Below the pieces are notes generated by a model. The model worked only from the letters and a program-made list of their open reading frames with translations. It was not told the origin of the DNA and searched no databases. From Antedon bifida (lineage: Eukaryota > Echinodermata > Crinoidea > Comatulida > Antedonidae), in assembly GCA_963402885.1 (NCBI GenBank), contig OY727102.1:7750001-7814000 (forward strand): a stretch of 64,000 bases of DNA, in the 5' to 3' direction. Shown piece by piece: positions 1 through 12,439 of this stretch. The first letter of the stretch is position 1. Each line of letters starts with the position of its first letter. The position numbers and the translations under genes are program-made.

Positions 1-213
1 AAGAGCTTAATATATATATTTAGATTTTAACTGTTTCATTGATTTCAAATCTTTCATTAAACATTGTATTTTAATTGTATAACTATATGCAATACATTTG
101 ATATAAAACAACAACATTTTAATCTTATAAATATGGTAACAATTATATAAGTAAGCGTTGCTTAGATTTATATAATAAAAGAAAACAATCAAAGAAAGTG
201 CAAGAAGTCCTAC

Positions 214-1196
214 CGAAAAATCTCCATCAGTCGGAGGTATATCAACCTGAGCTTTTGTCCACTTGCTATATACATTCGAGCTGTACACCATCCATGCTGG
301 ATCAGTAGGGAAAGCAAGAGTCGCATCATCTATGAACACGTTCAGATGATCCCCAACTCGTGTAGTATGCATTGTGAAATAAAACTGCAAACATTTTGAG
401 TGGCTTTGTTGATGCATCTTTGGAGTTCGGAGGTTTATTCTGTCATATTCAGTAGTTCTAACAATATGTGCATAATGACCACCTAAAATTGTAAGTATAC
501 AATATATCGTTACACCGTACTGTACAATTTTGATAGATGAGTATTCTTTATTTCTAATAAAATAAATTGAATTATTTAAACACTTTTCTCCTGTTCATAT
601 CAAGTGTACTAATTAATTTTAAGGGTTTTTGTTCCTTTATATCTCTAGGCCATAATCCACAACATTCTCGTACATTTAGTACAGGCTCAAAAACACAACG
701 TAAAATATAGGGTGAGCCGAGTCTTGCAAAATAGAATGGATTTTCTTAATTAATCTTTTTATTTAAAAAATGGAATGTATCGAACTCTGCTCTATTCAAA
801 ATATGCGCGGTACATACGTTTTGTTCCAACTGATTTGTGAATAAACTGAAAAGGAGAATATAATTAAATTACGGGCTCTTTGAAAAGTGACATAATGAAC
901 AGAGAATACATGGAATTGTCCTTCCAAATCGAATACCTTTCCATAACAGTTTAGTTTGTAAGGAGAATCACTGAGAATTGTGATAATGATAAAATAACAA
1001 TTATACTTACTGTTGGTTCCTGTAGTGTGGTCAGTATTCGGTAAACGATAGTACTGTTCAGAAGATGCAGGAGATTTAAGCCACAAATGGGATTCGCCTT
1101 CCCCAAGTGAATACAGACAGTCAGTCTCAAAATCACAATTGGCGTTGTCCACCACAGGTTCCGGAGTAGTCACCACTGGAGTGTCTGTAGTCAGTA
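214..1196 (-). CDS. Gene A third MAM domain, MAM6-type (exons 6-7, incomplete)
   Basis: Exon 6 (1011-1196) begins with a Thr/Pro linker (TTDTPVVTTPEPVV) like the one before MAM3 of gene B, but continues with CDFETDC and RLPNTDHTTGTNS, which align with MAM6 of B (RLPNIDNTYGTPSG). Exon 7 (214-482) has INLRTPKM, CLQFYFTMHT, LNVFIDD and FPTDPAW, matching the MAM6 core of B and D. It ends in phase 0 at a GTAGGA donor. The closing exon lies outside the window. Confidence 0.82.
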
Positions 1197-4100
1197 CTGA
1201 AAGAGAGTTTTTTACGTTTTGAAATTTGGTAAAAAATAACCTTTCATCATTCACCTCGTGACATTATTTGTACTATTCCACTCATAAACATTCATTATTT
1301 GTATAATATTAAATGGAAGATATTGCAACGAAAATGTTTGTATTTGAAACAAATGCGTAATAAATACTACACACATACCGAGACAACAAACGTCTTTGAT
1401 ACATATCATCGGATGAAGTGTCAATTATTGACATTACTTGTCAATTTAAAAATCACGAGTAATGTCAACCTCTTTCATTATATTGGTGGTGTATCCCCAC
1501 AACAGCTTTTAGGTATAATTTTTTTTATTTAACTAAAGGACCTAACAACCAAGTATTTTATAAAGTTTAAACTTTCCAACAATGTTTATCTACTAGCATG
1601 AACATTCATTAGAATAATCAAGTACCACCATATTTAAAACAAAATATTGTCGTATACAGTTTACGAAATATAAGTATTCCTAGCTATCTATGCGGCTGCC
1701 TGTAGTTGAACCAAGGCAATCTAATAGCAGGATGCTGAGATCTGGAGACCAAAAGGTTTATCTGTGGCTGCGACATGATCAGTTCCATAATTATGTACTG
1801 TTGGTATTTGTCGCAGCCAGACATAAGATCAAATGACTGTTACGAATTCCTATCTTTGCTCAGCTCAATGTCCTGTTCGTGGATTGCCTTGGTTGGCAAA
1901 GCTATAGACCCATACTTACACATTTCGCATGAACCTTCGAAAATCTCAACGTCATCAATACAGTGTATACCTTCACCCATACCTCTAACCGCTTCAAACC
2001 CAACTTTGAAACTATTTACAGTTGAGGGAACTTGGAAATACGCTCTGTGCCATATTTCACTCTGATCATTCTCAACATTAAACATCAGCTGGGATTGTTC
2101 GTCATGGTATATAAAAGCATTGATATCTCCGACGTCATAGCCACTCAGGAAATACCAAAATTTAATACAATGGTCATCGTTGTCCGAAGTTGTATTGAAG
2201 ATGGCTGATACGATGCGGGCTCGATGTCCAGGTAGTTTAGGTACACGGCGTTGATCCATACAAATATAAAAACCTATACAATTGTAAAAGTAGCAAACTA
2301 TACATTATTAGTCAACTTTTATAGTTTCTTTTAAAACAAGCAACGTTTTCTTATCTGATTTTCGTATTAGTAACAATTACCATAAACTTTAATTTGAATT
2401 GTCTACCCACTTACCGTAGTCTTCACCAAACGTATGATCTTCATCGGGGCCGTCTCCAGAAACACCATCTTGAGCACTGTATCTTTTCCAGTCAACGTCA
2501 TCACTGAGGTCTTGTTGGTATCCACACAGTTCTTCGTTTTCAAAATTACAAGATATTCTGGGTTCCAAGGAATCTATTTGAGAAACAGCAATTCCTTATA
2601 GGCTAGTCAATCTAGCATTTTGAGTGAAACAAATTGCAAACAGAGATTTTTTTTTTTTAAATGGTTACATATGATAAGGTGATTATTTTTTGAGCATCAC
2701 ACCTCTGACACTCATCCCGAAGGTATGCAAATTAGCTTAAATATGCAAATTAGGGTGAAATTACAGGGTTACCATATCTTAAAAACTACTAATCATAGAG
2801 AGTTCATTTTTGCACAGTCTGGTTCAGAATATATATATTTATATTTGCTCTAATGAGACATTTTACATAAAAATGTCCGGAAGTACCAAATTTTGACCCT
2901 TGACCCCATTTCTCAATATTTACATAAATATGTGATTAAAATGTCTGTAGAGACTTTATTTTGGACTCAATGACTTGGATATTGTTTTTCAATATCCCCC
3001 ATAGAACTGTATTATAATTCCCAAAATCACAACTTCGTGACGCACCTCGAAAGTATGCAAATTAGTAGTACAAGTAATATTAAATATGCAAATTAGGGAT
3101 TGAAATTACAGCGTTGCCATATCTCGAAAACCGCTAATGCTAGAGTGTTGATTTTTTCACTAAAATATTTAAAATGTATATATTTATATTTGCTGTAATG
3201 AGACATTTTACAAAAAAATGCCCGGAAGTATGACATTTGACCCTCGACCCCATTTCTCAATATTGCATTATAATGAAAACTAAAATGTCTGTAGAGACTT
3301 TGTTTTGCCCTTAAATGACTCTGATACAGGTTTATAATAGCCAACATAGGAATGTTTAGTAAATCTCAAAATCACACCTGTATCACTCACCTTCAAAGTA
3401 TGCAAATTATTAGTACAAGTTACATGAAATATGCAAATTAGGGGGTGAAATTACAGGTTCCTATATGTATCGAAAACCGCTAAGGTAGAGAGTTGATTTT
3501 TTCAAAAACTTGTTCAGAATGTACATATTTATATTTGCTCTAATGAAACATTTTACGAAAAAATGACCGGAAATACAACAATTGACCCTTGACCCTATTT
3601 ATCAATGTTTGCATACATAATGCGACTAAAATGTCTGTAGATAATTTTTTTGGACTCAAATGACTCGGATACAGTTTTCCTATCGTCAGCATAGGACCTC
3701 TTTGTAATTCCCAAAATCACATCTTTGTCACACACCTTGAAAGTATGCAAATTATTAGTACAAGTTACATGAAATATGCAAATTAGGGGTGAAATTACAG
3801 TCTTCCCATATCTCGAAAACCATTAATGCTAGAGAGTTGATTTGAATTCAGAGTTGATTCAGAATGTACATATTTATATTCGCTGTAATGAAACCCTATT
3901 TCTCAATATTTTCATATAATTCAACTAAAATATCTGTACAGACTGTTTTGGCCGCAAATGCCTCAGATACAGGTTTTCTATAGCCAGCATAGAACTGTTA
4001 GTAATTCTCAAAATCACACCTTTGTTACTTCCCTAGAAAATATGCAAATTAGTAGTACAAGAGGTGAAAGTTGCCATATCTCTATCGGTCATTAGCGTTT

Positions 4101-7100
4101 TTCGAGATACATAAGGCTGTAATTTGCATAATTTCAAATAACTTGTACTAATAATTTGCATAATTTCGAGTTGCTTGACTTTTGGAATTACTAAACGATC
4201 CTATACTGGCTATATAAAACCTGTATCCAAGTCATTTGAGGCCAAAACAAAGTCTGTACATACATTTTAGTTGCATTATATGCAAATATTGAGAAATAGG
4301 TTCGAGGGTCAAATGTCATAGTTTTAATAAATTTTTTTTTCGATAATGACCCAGATACAGATTTTCTATAGCCAGCATAGAACTGTTTAGTAATTCTCAA
4401 AATCACACCTTTGTTACTTCGCTTGAAAGTATGCAAATCAGTAGTACAAGAAAGTTGCCATATCTCTTTCTCTCGGTCATTAGCGTTTTCGAGATACATA
4501 AGGCAATTCATTGTAATTTGCATATTTCATATAGCTTGTACTACTAATTTGCATACTTTCAAGGTGCTTGACTTATACTGGCTATATAAAACCTGTATCC
4601 GAGTCATTTGAGGCCAAAACAAAGTCTGTACATACATTTTAGTTGCATTATATGCAATTATTGAGAAATAATAATAATAATATCCTGGATTTATATAGCG
4701 CCTTATGTTGTGATATGACGTATCTGTTTTCATCGCGTAAAGATATCTTTAAACAAGGCCATATAGATGGCTGCAGTTGCGTGCTCAAGCTACTGTAGTG
4801 TTTACCGACCGACCAACCGATCAACATAGTGAGTTAAGCAGTGATTTACTTCACAAAATATATATTATCAGAAATTTATAAAATTGTAATTTTCTTAATT
4901 GGTTTTGTTTTTAGTATATACTGTAAAATCAAGTCTAGAATACAATACAATGTTATGTTGCAAAGCATGGATTAACATAATTGTAATATGTTATATACAA
5001 CCTATTCCTTTCCCATTACTACTTCATTTTCTTTTTTAATTTTTCTCGATAAAAATAGTTTATCATGTAGTTATGCAGTTTTCAATAATTTTGGTTAAGA
5101 TAATTTCCTCAAAGAAAAATGAAATAACAATACCTATTTTCAAATTTAATCTCTTCCCGATTAGTTTCCAGAAATGTATCAAATTGCGGTAATTTTTATG
5201 TGTTGTTTTAGTTGATTTCTGTAAAATCAATTGTTTTGAATATAATACTTGCTTCCTTGTTTCTTTTTGAGAATTATGAAAACATTTCCTTATATGGTCA
5301 TATACTTTTAGACCAGCACTTAAAGTGATAAACTATTTAAAATTATAAATTAATAAGTAGTTAAAACGTAACTTGGTCTGTGTTGAATTAATCAAAATCA
5401 CTAAAAATACTTAGCCGATTATCGGTACACCATCTAAGTATCATCACAAAATCCGTAATACAGCTTCAAATGTGTTTCTTATGCGACGCCTGTATCATCC
5501 TAACCTAACTATTAACTATAATTTAACCCCCATGATATAGTTCATGAGATGCTGTAACACTGGAGGCTGTCTATGATGCAGAACAAGTATTTTCATATGA
5601 GATTCAGTACTGAGAATCGGGCGTAAGGGTCTTTCACACCTGTTCCGGCACAGTTCCTGTCTGGCTACAGCAAACCTAATCCAACGTCAATGTTTTGTTT
5701 TGATGCATAGCCGCGTGGAGGGTCGGCGTGAAAACGAAACACTCAAATTCGGTTTGTCGGCTCCGGACCAGAACTGTGCCGGAACAGATGCTGAATGATC
5801 CTTTAAATAGGCCTCCTCGATATAATTGAATTAATTTTACCCGTATGCATGTTTATATATTTCAAATAAATTATAAAGCATTCCTAACTTACATTCACTG
5901 TTAGGACATACACTTTCAGATATATGTACATTGTCAATTGATATTGAAATTCCACTTCCTCTATTTGCTTCAAACACGACCTAAACATAAAACAAAATTG
6001 GTTTAGGGATTATTTTTTCTGTCTAATCGAACTTAAAAATACCAACTAACATGAATATGTTGGTCGATAGTATTCACTCTCGCAGAATCATAATAATCTT
6101 CTCGAACATTTAAAACAATCATACAGTAAAATAATAACGGGTGAATAACTCACTTTAAACGGATGATCGCTTGTCAGGTCTATCTCTATGGGACGCCAAA
6201 CATTTCCCATATCACCCGTTATTTGCCATATTGGCTCACCGAAGTAGGTTTCATTCCAGCTTTGATAGATGCTAAGCGTTCCTGTCCGCCGACTTCCAAA
6301 AATGTTGTACCAAAAGGTCAAACATTTTGGTCCTCCGTTATATACAGATGAATATTCTGGGCTTAGAAGTCTAGACACACCCGTTGAATATGCGTACATA
6401 AAGTATCCTATAGATAAAGTAGAAAACATAAATAAAGAGTTAGTCATTCAAATAGTGAAGTGAATTTTCGGTATGTGCTAAATAGGGAGGGACGAATAAT
6501 TAACCATTAAGATCACGCCTCAGCTGTAATCTTTTTTTTTATCCAAAATGATTTGAGCGTGATCTCTATATACAAGACACCAAACAAACAAACAGGATAG
6601 GATAAACGCAGAAAGTTTATGCAAAAATGTCACGTTAGAGGACGTCTTTCATATTACTACTATGAAATTGTCCGTTTACACGTTTTAAATGATTTCGTTG
6701 AAAATATTTTTTCTTTTTCTTTTTAATGTCTAGAACACAATAAAGTCATTAGCTGTGGCACACTAAATTAAATATTTATGTTTTAAGGCAGCTGGCCCAA
6801 TTTAATAGGCCTACCTATAAATAAATTCCCTCCGAGGAGTGAACTTGAACTTAAAAACGTGTCTGTCTACGAGATACTGTTTTGCAAAGCGTGCCGTCGC
6901 ACTAAAAATTAAACATTCCGTGTCATTTACGGTACTTTACTAGATTTACCGTTCTACTACATTTTGTTACTTACAGTATCTGTCAAAAACATATGCTTGT
7001 TAATAAGTTTCTTTTTTTTTTCATTTCATAACTTGAAGGTGGTTTATTTTTGTTATAGTCAAGATACTATTTTTTATCAGATCCTATCAGAAATTGCCAA

Positions 7101-8526
7101 CGGCATACATTCCTGCCGCAATGGGTGACTGTTTAAACAAACCTAATATATAACGGTTATGACTATTTTACGAGGTGTATGTAAAAAAAACACATATGAT
7201 CAGGTTTGAGCCGATTTATCTGTTTGGCTACCCGATTATGAGTGCTTTCTCCACATATATGACAATAGTTGCCCATTACAGCATCTCGTGTGTATCCGAC
7301 ATGTTGTGCATAATAGTAGCCTAAGAATCGTAGTATTGCAGCTGCGGCATCAATGGCTTTCCTTACCAGATATTCAGTACCTTCCATTGATGCTCAATGA
7401 AAAACACTACAACCCGTAACCAACTCGTCATAGATTCCAAGAACTTCAGCCCGGAGATACCAATGCAATGTCTCTATGGTATGAGGTAGGTCTACATAAT
7501 ATACCTAATTTATCGCATCATACTATCTACAGTAGAATAAGGTGCCATTAGATTAAGTGATGCGTGTTAAAGCCATTTTTCATATCCTGTCACTTCCGAA
7601 AGGCGGAAACCGTTTCTGGTACGTCCCTGCACTAAAAAACATGTTTATACATCTAATTGCTTTCCGCCTACTGCATTTTCTTCCTGGGCATTGTACACCC
7701 GGGCATTAACATATTGTATTAGTTATCGGTTTAGGTTTGATAGAGCTGATTAAAGCGATAATTATAAATAGAGGAACAATTATGTTAACGCTATACATAG
7801 GGTACTCACAATTTAAATAATTATATCAATTGCAGAAATAACAATATCATATGGCGCCTATACAACAATAGGCCTATTAGCTTATATTTTATTTGAGAAT
7901 ACTTTCACAAGTAATTCTCGGGTGGGACTCCAACCCACGACCTCCAAATCAACTGGCGTTCATACATCTAGACTACCGAGCTTGCGTAGTAAGTAGGCAG
8001 CGGGTACTGCACCAACATGATTGTAATTGTTTGTAACTACACTACGTCAGAGTAGAGCAAAACATCTGACCAATTAAACCCTGACGCAAATGTACTCCAC
8101 AGTAGTTGCAAACAATTGCTATCAAGTTAAATACATTTTATTTCATATTTACAATCAGGAAATTCAAAATATGCATGAGATGGCGAAAAGGTGCCACAAT
8201 TGTGTGGCTGAATATAAACAGATATACCAAAATGCTTTCTTAAAATTGTTTCCAACAAAAAAGAATGGCATTTTAAACTTTAGGACCTATTGAATTGAAT
8301 ATGACTTACCGGTATAATTGCCGTTCAGACTATCAGAGGGTAGTGTCTGTACACCAATATTGCCTTCTCCGTTCCATCGAAGCCATCTTCCATCATCTGT
8401 TTTATCCTGCTTTATCCGACACATGCTTTCCTCAAAATCGCATATCAGTTGATTTCGGCGTCTTGCATGTGCTGTTATAGCTAAAAGTAGTAACAGACAA
8501 ATACTTAATGCACCTTTAGAAAACAT
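214..8526 (-). CDS. Gene A: multi-MAM-domain receptor, 5' part (3' end outside window)
   Basis: Predicted secreted or type I membrane protein made of MAM domains, which are extracellular adhesion modules. The seven exons seen, in transcript order, are 8310-8526, 6154-6407, 5893-5980, 2415-2573, 1920-2273, 1011-1196 and 214-482. All have AG acceptors and GT donors, and the phases close (1,0,1,1,1,1,0). The first ATG at 8526 opens a hydrophobic leader (MFSKGALSICLLLLLAITAH) followed by the first MAM cysteines. MAM1 and MAM2 match the other genes of the cluster. The third domain is of the MAM6 type seen in genes B and D, so the architecture differs from B. The next exon would lie left of base 1. 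A TATA box and a CCAAT box lie upstream. The product is not recognised as a named gene. Exon calls are strong; function is inferred only from domain content. Confidence 0.88.
1920..2573 (-). CDS. Gene A MAM2 (exons 4-5)
   Basis: Exon 4 (2415-2573) carries SCNFENEELCGY, DVDWKRYSAQDG and GPDEDHTFGEDYG. Exon 5 (1920-2273) fuses the core and the carboxy-terminal strands (GHRARIVSAI, CIKFWYFLSG, FEAVRGMGEG, CIDDVEI) in one 354-base exon, exactly the length of exon 5 in gene B. The open frame runs on past 1920 for 80 bases, but a GTAAGT donor at 1919 in the conserved phase is the better end. Confidence 0.87.
2690..4670. repeat. 345-base repeat array with inverted units (gene A intron 3)
   Basis: The word AAGTATGCAAATTA starts near 2721, 3051, 3396, 3741 and 4038, giving a period of about 345 bases and a shortened last unit. 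Each unit also holds CATATCTCGAAAACC, TTATATTTGCTCTAATGA, a CCGGAAGT word and TTGACCCTTGACCCC. From about 4090 to 4330 the unit runs in the opposite orientation, from 4335 to 4475 it is direct again, and from 4480 to 4670 it is inverted, so the RNA or single strand could fold back. No coding capacity was seen. Confidence 0.8.
4668..4754. repeat. Short AAT run and TTTATATAGCGCC repeat fragment
   Basis: A run of AAT triplets leads into CCTGGATTTATATAGCGCC, a phrase common in dispersed repeats of marine animals. It joins the 345-base array to a CGGT-family element. The family name is not known to me. Confidence 0.4.
4755..4836 (+). mobile_element. CGGT-family element, copy 1
   Basis: It begins AAGGCCATATAGATGGCTGC, then GTGCTCAAG, a run of CCGACCGACCAACCGA and ACATAGTGAGT. 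Four other copies share this order (23,135; 26,075; 56,651; 62,094). This copy lacks the GTCGCGT hairpin end seen in copies 2 and 4. Confidence 0.65.
5625..5804. mobile_element. Non-autonomous inverted-repeat DNA transposon (180 bases)
   Basis: The left end AAGGGTCTTTCACACCTGTT and the right end (read inverted, AAAGGATCATTCAGCATCTG) are imperfect inverted repeats. Inside each is a perfect GTTCCGGCACAGTTC block. The element has no coding capacity and lies in intron 3 of gene A. The general look is hAT-like, but I could not settle a target duplication. Confidence 0.65.
5893..8526 (-). CDS. Gene A signal peptide and MAM1 (exons 1-3)
   Basis: Exon 1 (8310-8526) encodes the leader and the MAM amino-terminal strand, with the cysteine pair in CDFEESMC and the tryptophans of GRWLRW. 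It lacks the usual GPxxDHT stretch, having GVQTLPSDSLNGNYTG instead. Exon 2 (6154-6407) is the core, with CLTFWYNIFG, FGEPIWQITGDMGNVW and the FK end. Exon 3 (5893-5980) gives VVFEANRGSG and the SIDNV strand, ending with the last cysteine. Exon 2 holds the typical aromatic core of a MAM domain. Confidence 0.87.
7915..7995 (-). mobile_element. tRNA-derived SINE head or tRNA pseudogene
   Basis: Read on the minus strand, GCTCGGTAGTC resembles a pol III A box, and GTGGGTTGGAGTCCCACCC, about 35 bases on, resembles a B box inside a T-arm. The rest does not close a convincing cloverleaf acceptor stem, so a SINE head is likelier than a working tRNA gene. It lies in intron 1 of gene A. Confidence 0.5.
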
Positions 8527-8604
8527 GTTGATTTCACTGGTACACTGATGAGATCGTCAGTTTGAGTTTTGCAAGTTTACTATCGTATCGATTCAAGTGT
8601 GTGT

Positions 8605-8645
8605 CTTATATAGGCAACGTCCTTGCAAAATGTTAGTTTGATTGG
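8605..8645 (-). promoter_or_regulatory. Gene A core promoter: TATA box and CCAAT box
   Basis: On the minus strand TATATAAG (8605-8612) lies about 80 bases before the ATG of gene A, and CCAAT (8641-8645) about 30 bases further upstream. The spacing predicts a start site near 8,575 with a short 5' leader. This is inferred from motif and position only. Confidence 0.6.
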
Positions 8646-8649
8646 TGCG

Positions 8650-9900
8650 TGAGAATAGGATAAGAAGTACACCGTACCATCCAGGAACCTCTTGTGACCT
8701 TTACTGACGTCACATTGTTTTTCTAAGTGCTTATTACCTGTTGTACCCAAAGCGAGTATACATTTTCAATGTATCACGGTACCTCATGGTAGCTAAAATA
8801 CAAAACAGAAAAAACTATTGTTTTTAATATGGGGATTTCTTTTTAAAAAGTAAAAATGTACTAACCTTACAGTTTTGTTGTTCTTTACACAAACCGACTT
8901 CATTGGTTTGTAAATCTAGATGAATTTTACAATCACACATTTAAATTGTAATTACAACCATGTGATACATATATTGTTAAACCTATCATTTAAAAACAAA
9001 ATATTATAAACTACTATCATCGTAATCAACATTTTACATGTTTCATGTTATTTCATTTCATTTTCTTTTCTGTTTTTCATGTACATATCATTTTCTGAAA
9101 CGTCTTGAAATTAATTAAACAATGTAATAAAAATACCAAACAAAATACTTGCATTCCAATCCTTAGTTCAAGTTAAATCTTCTAGCCAGTAGGCGTACGG
9201 TTTATACTGTAACTCATGCTATTTCTCAAATGACACAATGTATACGCACAATAACGGATACCTTCATGTAATTGGCAAGTTATTTGCTATTAGATAGTAC
9301 GATGGTTTCTGAAAAAATAAATACATAAAATAATTAATGCAGAAAATCCTCATTCTATGCAGACTCTTACAATACAATACATGATTTAATATTTTATATG
9401 TATTCATAAATATTTATTTAGTTATATTAGACTATATTTTGTTATACTTTGTTTGAATTCATTTGTAGGTTTTCGTTAAATGTCCTACCGTAGACTCTGC
9501 CCCCTCGTCCCCCCTTTATACAATATCAACAATTTCTAGAAAAAAATATCGCTTTTTAATTATCAAAAGCTGATTGATTGATTGAATGCATGCTTGATTG
9601 CTTCCTGACATTTATATCAACGTACGTCAGCAACAAAAGCAAATCCGCCTTACAATGTGTTGTGTTGGGAAACTTCTGACTGTTAAATCAATTAAGTTGT
9701 TACTTAAAAACATAATGTCACTAAAATTGTCTAGAAGATCCTCTTTTATTGAACTTAAGACACTTGATTGACAATTATATTGTTCTAAATTTAACTCATA
9801 ATATTTCAGTGTAGGATTAGGTCCGGTTTTAGATTTCTAACGATTAACAACAGTGATGATAGTAAAATAACAATGTTAATAGTGATGCCTAGTGGGATCA
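8650..9900. other. Spacer A/B, no recognised feature
   Basis: AT-rich DNA upstream of gene A. I see no open frame with codon-like composition, no RNA gene and no clear repeat here. Confidence 0.5.
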
Positions 9901-10019
9901 GAGGCTAAACGTATTTTTTAGCTCAGACCCAACCATGATGTAGAGCTGTACTGGGGACTTATATTTCATTTCATAGTTCAAAGTATAAGTGCATTTTCCA
10001 GGAACTAGTAGCTCTATTT

Positions 10020-10192
10020 TCGCGCCGCGGCTTTACCCAGCTAAAACCCCTGAGGACATAATCAATAAGAAGCTTTATCAACGGGAAAGCTATATATCTA
10101 AGGCTGACAGTTTCGCAATTTTGTAAACTCGATTAATTTATAGGTCCAACCTGCTGGACCCAAAAAAACGTCTGGGAAACGAGAGTCTATGA
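10020..10192. repeat. Spacer repeat shared with 42,081-42,246
   Basis: CGCGCCGCGGCTTTACCCAG, then GAAGCTTTATCAACGGGAAAG, AATTTTGTAAACTCG and GAGAGTCTATGA, recur in the same order and orientation in the C/D spacer. It is either a dispersed repeat or, given the second shared block at 10,739, part of a duplicated spacer. Confidence 0.65.
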
Positions 10193-10738
10193 GGGCTCAC
10201 GGTTGAACGATTTTGGACTCTCGCCCTTAATTGGTTGAGGCAGATCAACAGACTGCGTAAGAATTTTGTGTGTGCCGTTGTCTCTGAGGACTGCATGTCC
10301 TGGCATGTCCAACACACGTCGGGAAAATAATGTATTGAAATTCTTTGAATGAGGTTAAATAAACACTCTTTTGTATTTAATAAACATGTAATATCATATT
10401 TGATTGAATTTTACAATGTTGATATACAAAATATACTACTAAAAACCGTAATTATTAAAGTTCATACAATTGCCTACTGAGGGCGCAATTTATTTACTTA
10501 GTTCGTGGCTAAAAACGATTATTTTCGGCGATGTTTTGGACCCTATATTTCGAAAACTACAAGTCAGATTTAAAATAATTCTTCCTTTATTTTAATATTG
10601 ATATAAAATATTAACAGGCAATGTATGCTATTAACTTCTAATGTCGCATCGTTATCCCTAGGTAGTAGGCCTATACTAGTGTGTGTGTGGCTGAACTTAG
10701 GGAGTTAATGCTGCTACCCTGGAATATCATCTACATAT

Positions 10739-10882
10739 ACTGTAGTTTAGTTTATGATTATATTTTTGTTCTGTACAGCAGGCCAGACAATATTAATTTA
10801 CACAAAATGTTTACTATGGATTATTAAACAAAAATAATTGATATAATAAATCATTATAATCTGAAGAAAGAACAATGATTAA
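10739..10882. repeat. Spacer block shared with 45,922-46,062
   Basis: TGTAGTTTAGTTTATGATTA, TTTGTTCTGTACA, ACACAAAATGTTT and CTGAAGAAAGAACAAT occur in the same order at 45.9 kb. Together with the shared block at 10,020 this marks the A/B and C/D spacers as paralogous. Confidence 0.65.
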
Positions 10883-11938
10883 AAATGTTTTTTTTGTAAG
10901 AAATATTTGTTTAAAATTGTCTTAGTTCAGCCCAAACCATGGTAGGGCTAGTCATGTAGGCTTATAATATTTTGTTTCATATTTCGTAGTATAATAGGTA
11001 CAATTTCCGGAGACCTAGCAGGTCGATTTTTTTAACATTTTCTTATCTCTTCCCCAACTATGATGGGCTGGTCATGTAGGCTTATTATATTTTAACAAAC
11101 CATGTAAAGTGCCATTTCCGGGGACCTAACAGCTCTATTTTTAATTGTCTTAGGTCGGCCACAGGAAAAAGGGGTCGATCAGTGGGGTTATTCCGCATTT
11201 ACGTTTCGCACCTCCCCAGACAGTAGCCTACACCCATGAGAATACAGATATCGTTATAACATTAATAGGCCATGACAGGTTTTGTAATATAAAATATGCA
11301 TAACACGCCGTTATACATTATCACATTTCAATTTTGTAATTTGAATAATTTTTGCTTCAAATATGATTATGCAGTGACCATTGTGTTATTTATGCTTCTA
11401 TTGGGAAAAAAAAGAAACAAAATATCTCTAAACATAATTTTAAAATAAGTAGGAACTACAAACAATTTAATGAGAATGAATTTAAACTTGATATGGCAGA
11501 TGGAAATTGGAAAGAAATCGATAATATACTCGAAAGCTTTGTAAATAAATTTCTTAAAATTTCGAATAAATATGCACCTCTTAAGAAAAAATACTACGCC
11601 AAATAGAATCCACATGGATTACATCTGATTTAGTTAATGAAATGTTTTTGATGTGAAATGTATTGATCCCAAATGCACCCCTTTCATTGGTGTATAAACG
11701 ACATATTGAAATAATGCTGTCGCATGCAAATGTAAAAATAACAAAATAAATGTTAGTAACAACAATAGATGTTGTTTTAACGTTTTCTTGCTATGGGTTT
11801 ACCATAAATCATTATCGTCATTAATCACAATAGCACCCTCGTAAGCTTACCTTTTTAGGGATGATACTATTACCAGTATATAAATGTAAATGTAGCTATA
11901 ATCATCGAGCTTAACAGGAAACTGAATACATTCGGCTT

Positions 11939-12075
11939 AGACCTTCTACAGCCGCATGACAGAAGCCAGCAGTGTGCTACAGTAAGCACACCCCTACTCT
12001 TTTCGAATAATTTACCAAGTTCTTTAACGTGCGCGGGACCAACGGCTTTACGTCTCATCCATCGAAAGACGAGGC
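11939..12075 (-). mobile_element. SINE-like repeat fragment
   Basis: The minus strand reads GACGTAAAGCCGTTGGTCCC, then GCACGTTAAAGAACTTGG and GAGTAGGGGTGTGC. This block type recurs widely in invertebrate dispersed repeats in my experience. No A or B box was seen, so the exact class is uncertain. Confidence 0.4.
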
Positions 12076-12439
12076 ATTGAAACAATTAATATGACACATA
12101 GGCTTGAACCAATGTCTCTGTAACGATCTTTTAAAAATTAAAGCCCAGTATTGGTCCTCTTTCCTTCACAATTTGTTGATGGTTGTTACGGAATCCAGTC
12201 TATTTATTTTTTTGTATTATGTATCAAATTTAAAGTTTGTCTGAAAGTTGTATTGAAAGAGAAATTTCGTTTTAATCCTCGTCATCACCATTATCAACTT
12301 TTTAAAGGAGCTCATATTTCGAGTGGATAATGGTATTTACTATTGTCACAAGTGACATAAAGTTGTGTATATATTTTGCAAGTCATTCTTACTTTTCCTT
12401 TGTTTTCACTATTTGAACCTTTCTTTTGTTTTAGGAAGC

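Larger units (their letters stand above)
9905..11150. repeat. Three copies of a roughly 115-base repeat unit
   Basis: Units at about 9905-10020, 10920-11035 and 11038-11150 share CAACCATGATGG-like, GTCATGTAGGCTTAT and TTTCCGGGGACCTA words, ending in GCTCTATTTTT. Two copies are adjacent and one is about 1 kb away. No inverted ends were found, so the class is unknown. Confidence 0.55.

Noticed and set aside
1780-1919. Longer exon 5 in gene A, following the open frame to 1840
   Set aside because: The conserved phase, the 354-base length equal to gene B and a GTAAGT donor place the exon end at 1920.
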